Source: Methylophaga lonarensis MPL (GTDB lineage: Bacteria; Pseudomonadota; Gammaproteobacteria; Nitrosococcales; Methylophagaceae). Taken from it: a stretch of 46,962 nt of DNA. The notes beneath the pieces were generated by a model, which saw only the letters and a list, made by a program, of their open reading frames with translations, was not told the origin of the DNA and made no database searches. This document shows, one piece after another, positions 46,953 to 46,962 of this stretch (positions are counted from its first letter, which is position 1; every line of letters starts with the position of its first letter). Location of the stretch: assembly GCF_000349205.1 (NCBI RefSeq), contig NZ_APHR01000024.1, positions 1 to 46,962 on the forward strand. The letters run 5' to 3'. The position numbers and the translations under genes were made by a program.

Positions 46953-46962
46953 TGCTTTCAGC

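Overview
The window looks like chromosomal DNA of a gammaproteobacterium, most plausibly a halotolerant or marine methylotroph of the Methylophaga/Methylomicrobium kind. The main pointer is the four-gene sucrose cluster sps-spp-fruK-ams, which is the osmolyte pathway described in such bacteria. Gammaproteobacterial pairs (holD-rimI, tamA-tamB, the ilvB/ilvH/ilvC order) and E. coli-like SodB, PyrC, LdhA and Acs sequences support the class. The genus is inference. I see no phage, insertion sequence, CRISPR array, rRNA or tRNA, and no intergenic gap above about 220 bases.

Layout. 1-3.9 kb: a membrane protein with a decayed histidine-kinase ATPase fold, a DUF389 membrane protein with a diacylglycerol-kinase-like N-terminus, and a convergent exported methyltransferase. 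4.1-10 kb: the sucrose operon (sucrose-phosphate synthase, sucrose-phosphatase, fructokinase, amylosucrase), translationally coupled over its first three genes. 10-13.2 kb: a DCC-family protein divergent from a CRY-DASH/photolyase-like gene pair. 13.3-19.3 kb: a CaCA antiporter, an MscS channel and a two-gene RND efflux system. 19.3-27 kb: rimO, a PfkB-type sugar kinase, ldhA, a DinG-family helicase, ppiC, a DJ-1/PfpI protein and pyrC. 27.2-33 kb: ilvB-ilvH-ilvC, pssA and leuA (branched-chain amino acids with one phospholipid gene between). 33-37 kb: holD-rimI, sodB and argD-argF. 37-42.7 kb: a half-length MazG, hslR, acs, an aldehyde dehydrogenase and its divergent AraC-type regulator. 42.8-47 kb: tamA and the start of tamB.

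How genes work together. SPS joins UDP-glucose and fructose-6-phosphate, SPP removes the phosphate, amylosucrase splits sucrose into glucan and fructose, and fructokinase returns fructose to fructose-6-phosphate, so synthesis and recycling sit in one transcript. The nearby MscS channel and cation antiporter fit an osmotic theme, but that link is only proximity. Aldehyde dehydrogenase plus acetyl-CoA synthetase form an acetaldehyde-acetate-acetyl-CoA module.

Most notable points. (1) Three long genes (ams, acs, tamB) are each interrupted by what looks like one lost base in a short homopolymer; the lost coding sequence continues in another frame. This suggests systematic sequence error, or less likely real gene decay. 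(2) The second photolyase-family protein lacks most canonical photolyase active-site residues. (3) Two adjacent genes at the left end carry degenerate kinase folds. (4) The phosphatase-like tail of SPS has lost a key Asp while an intact SPP follows. No clearly novel multi-gene defence or mobile system is visible; the photolyase-like protein and the left-end pair are the best candidates for undescribed biology.
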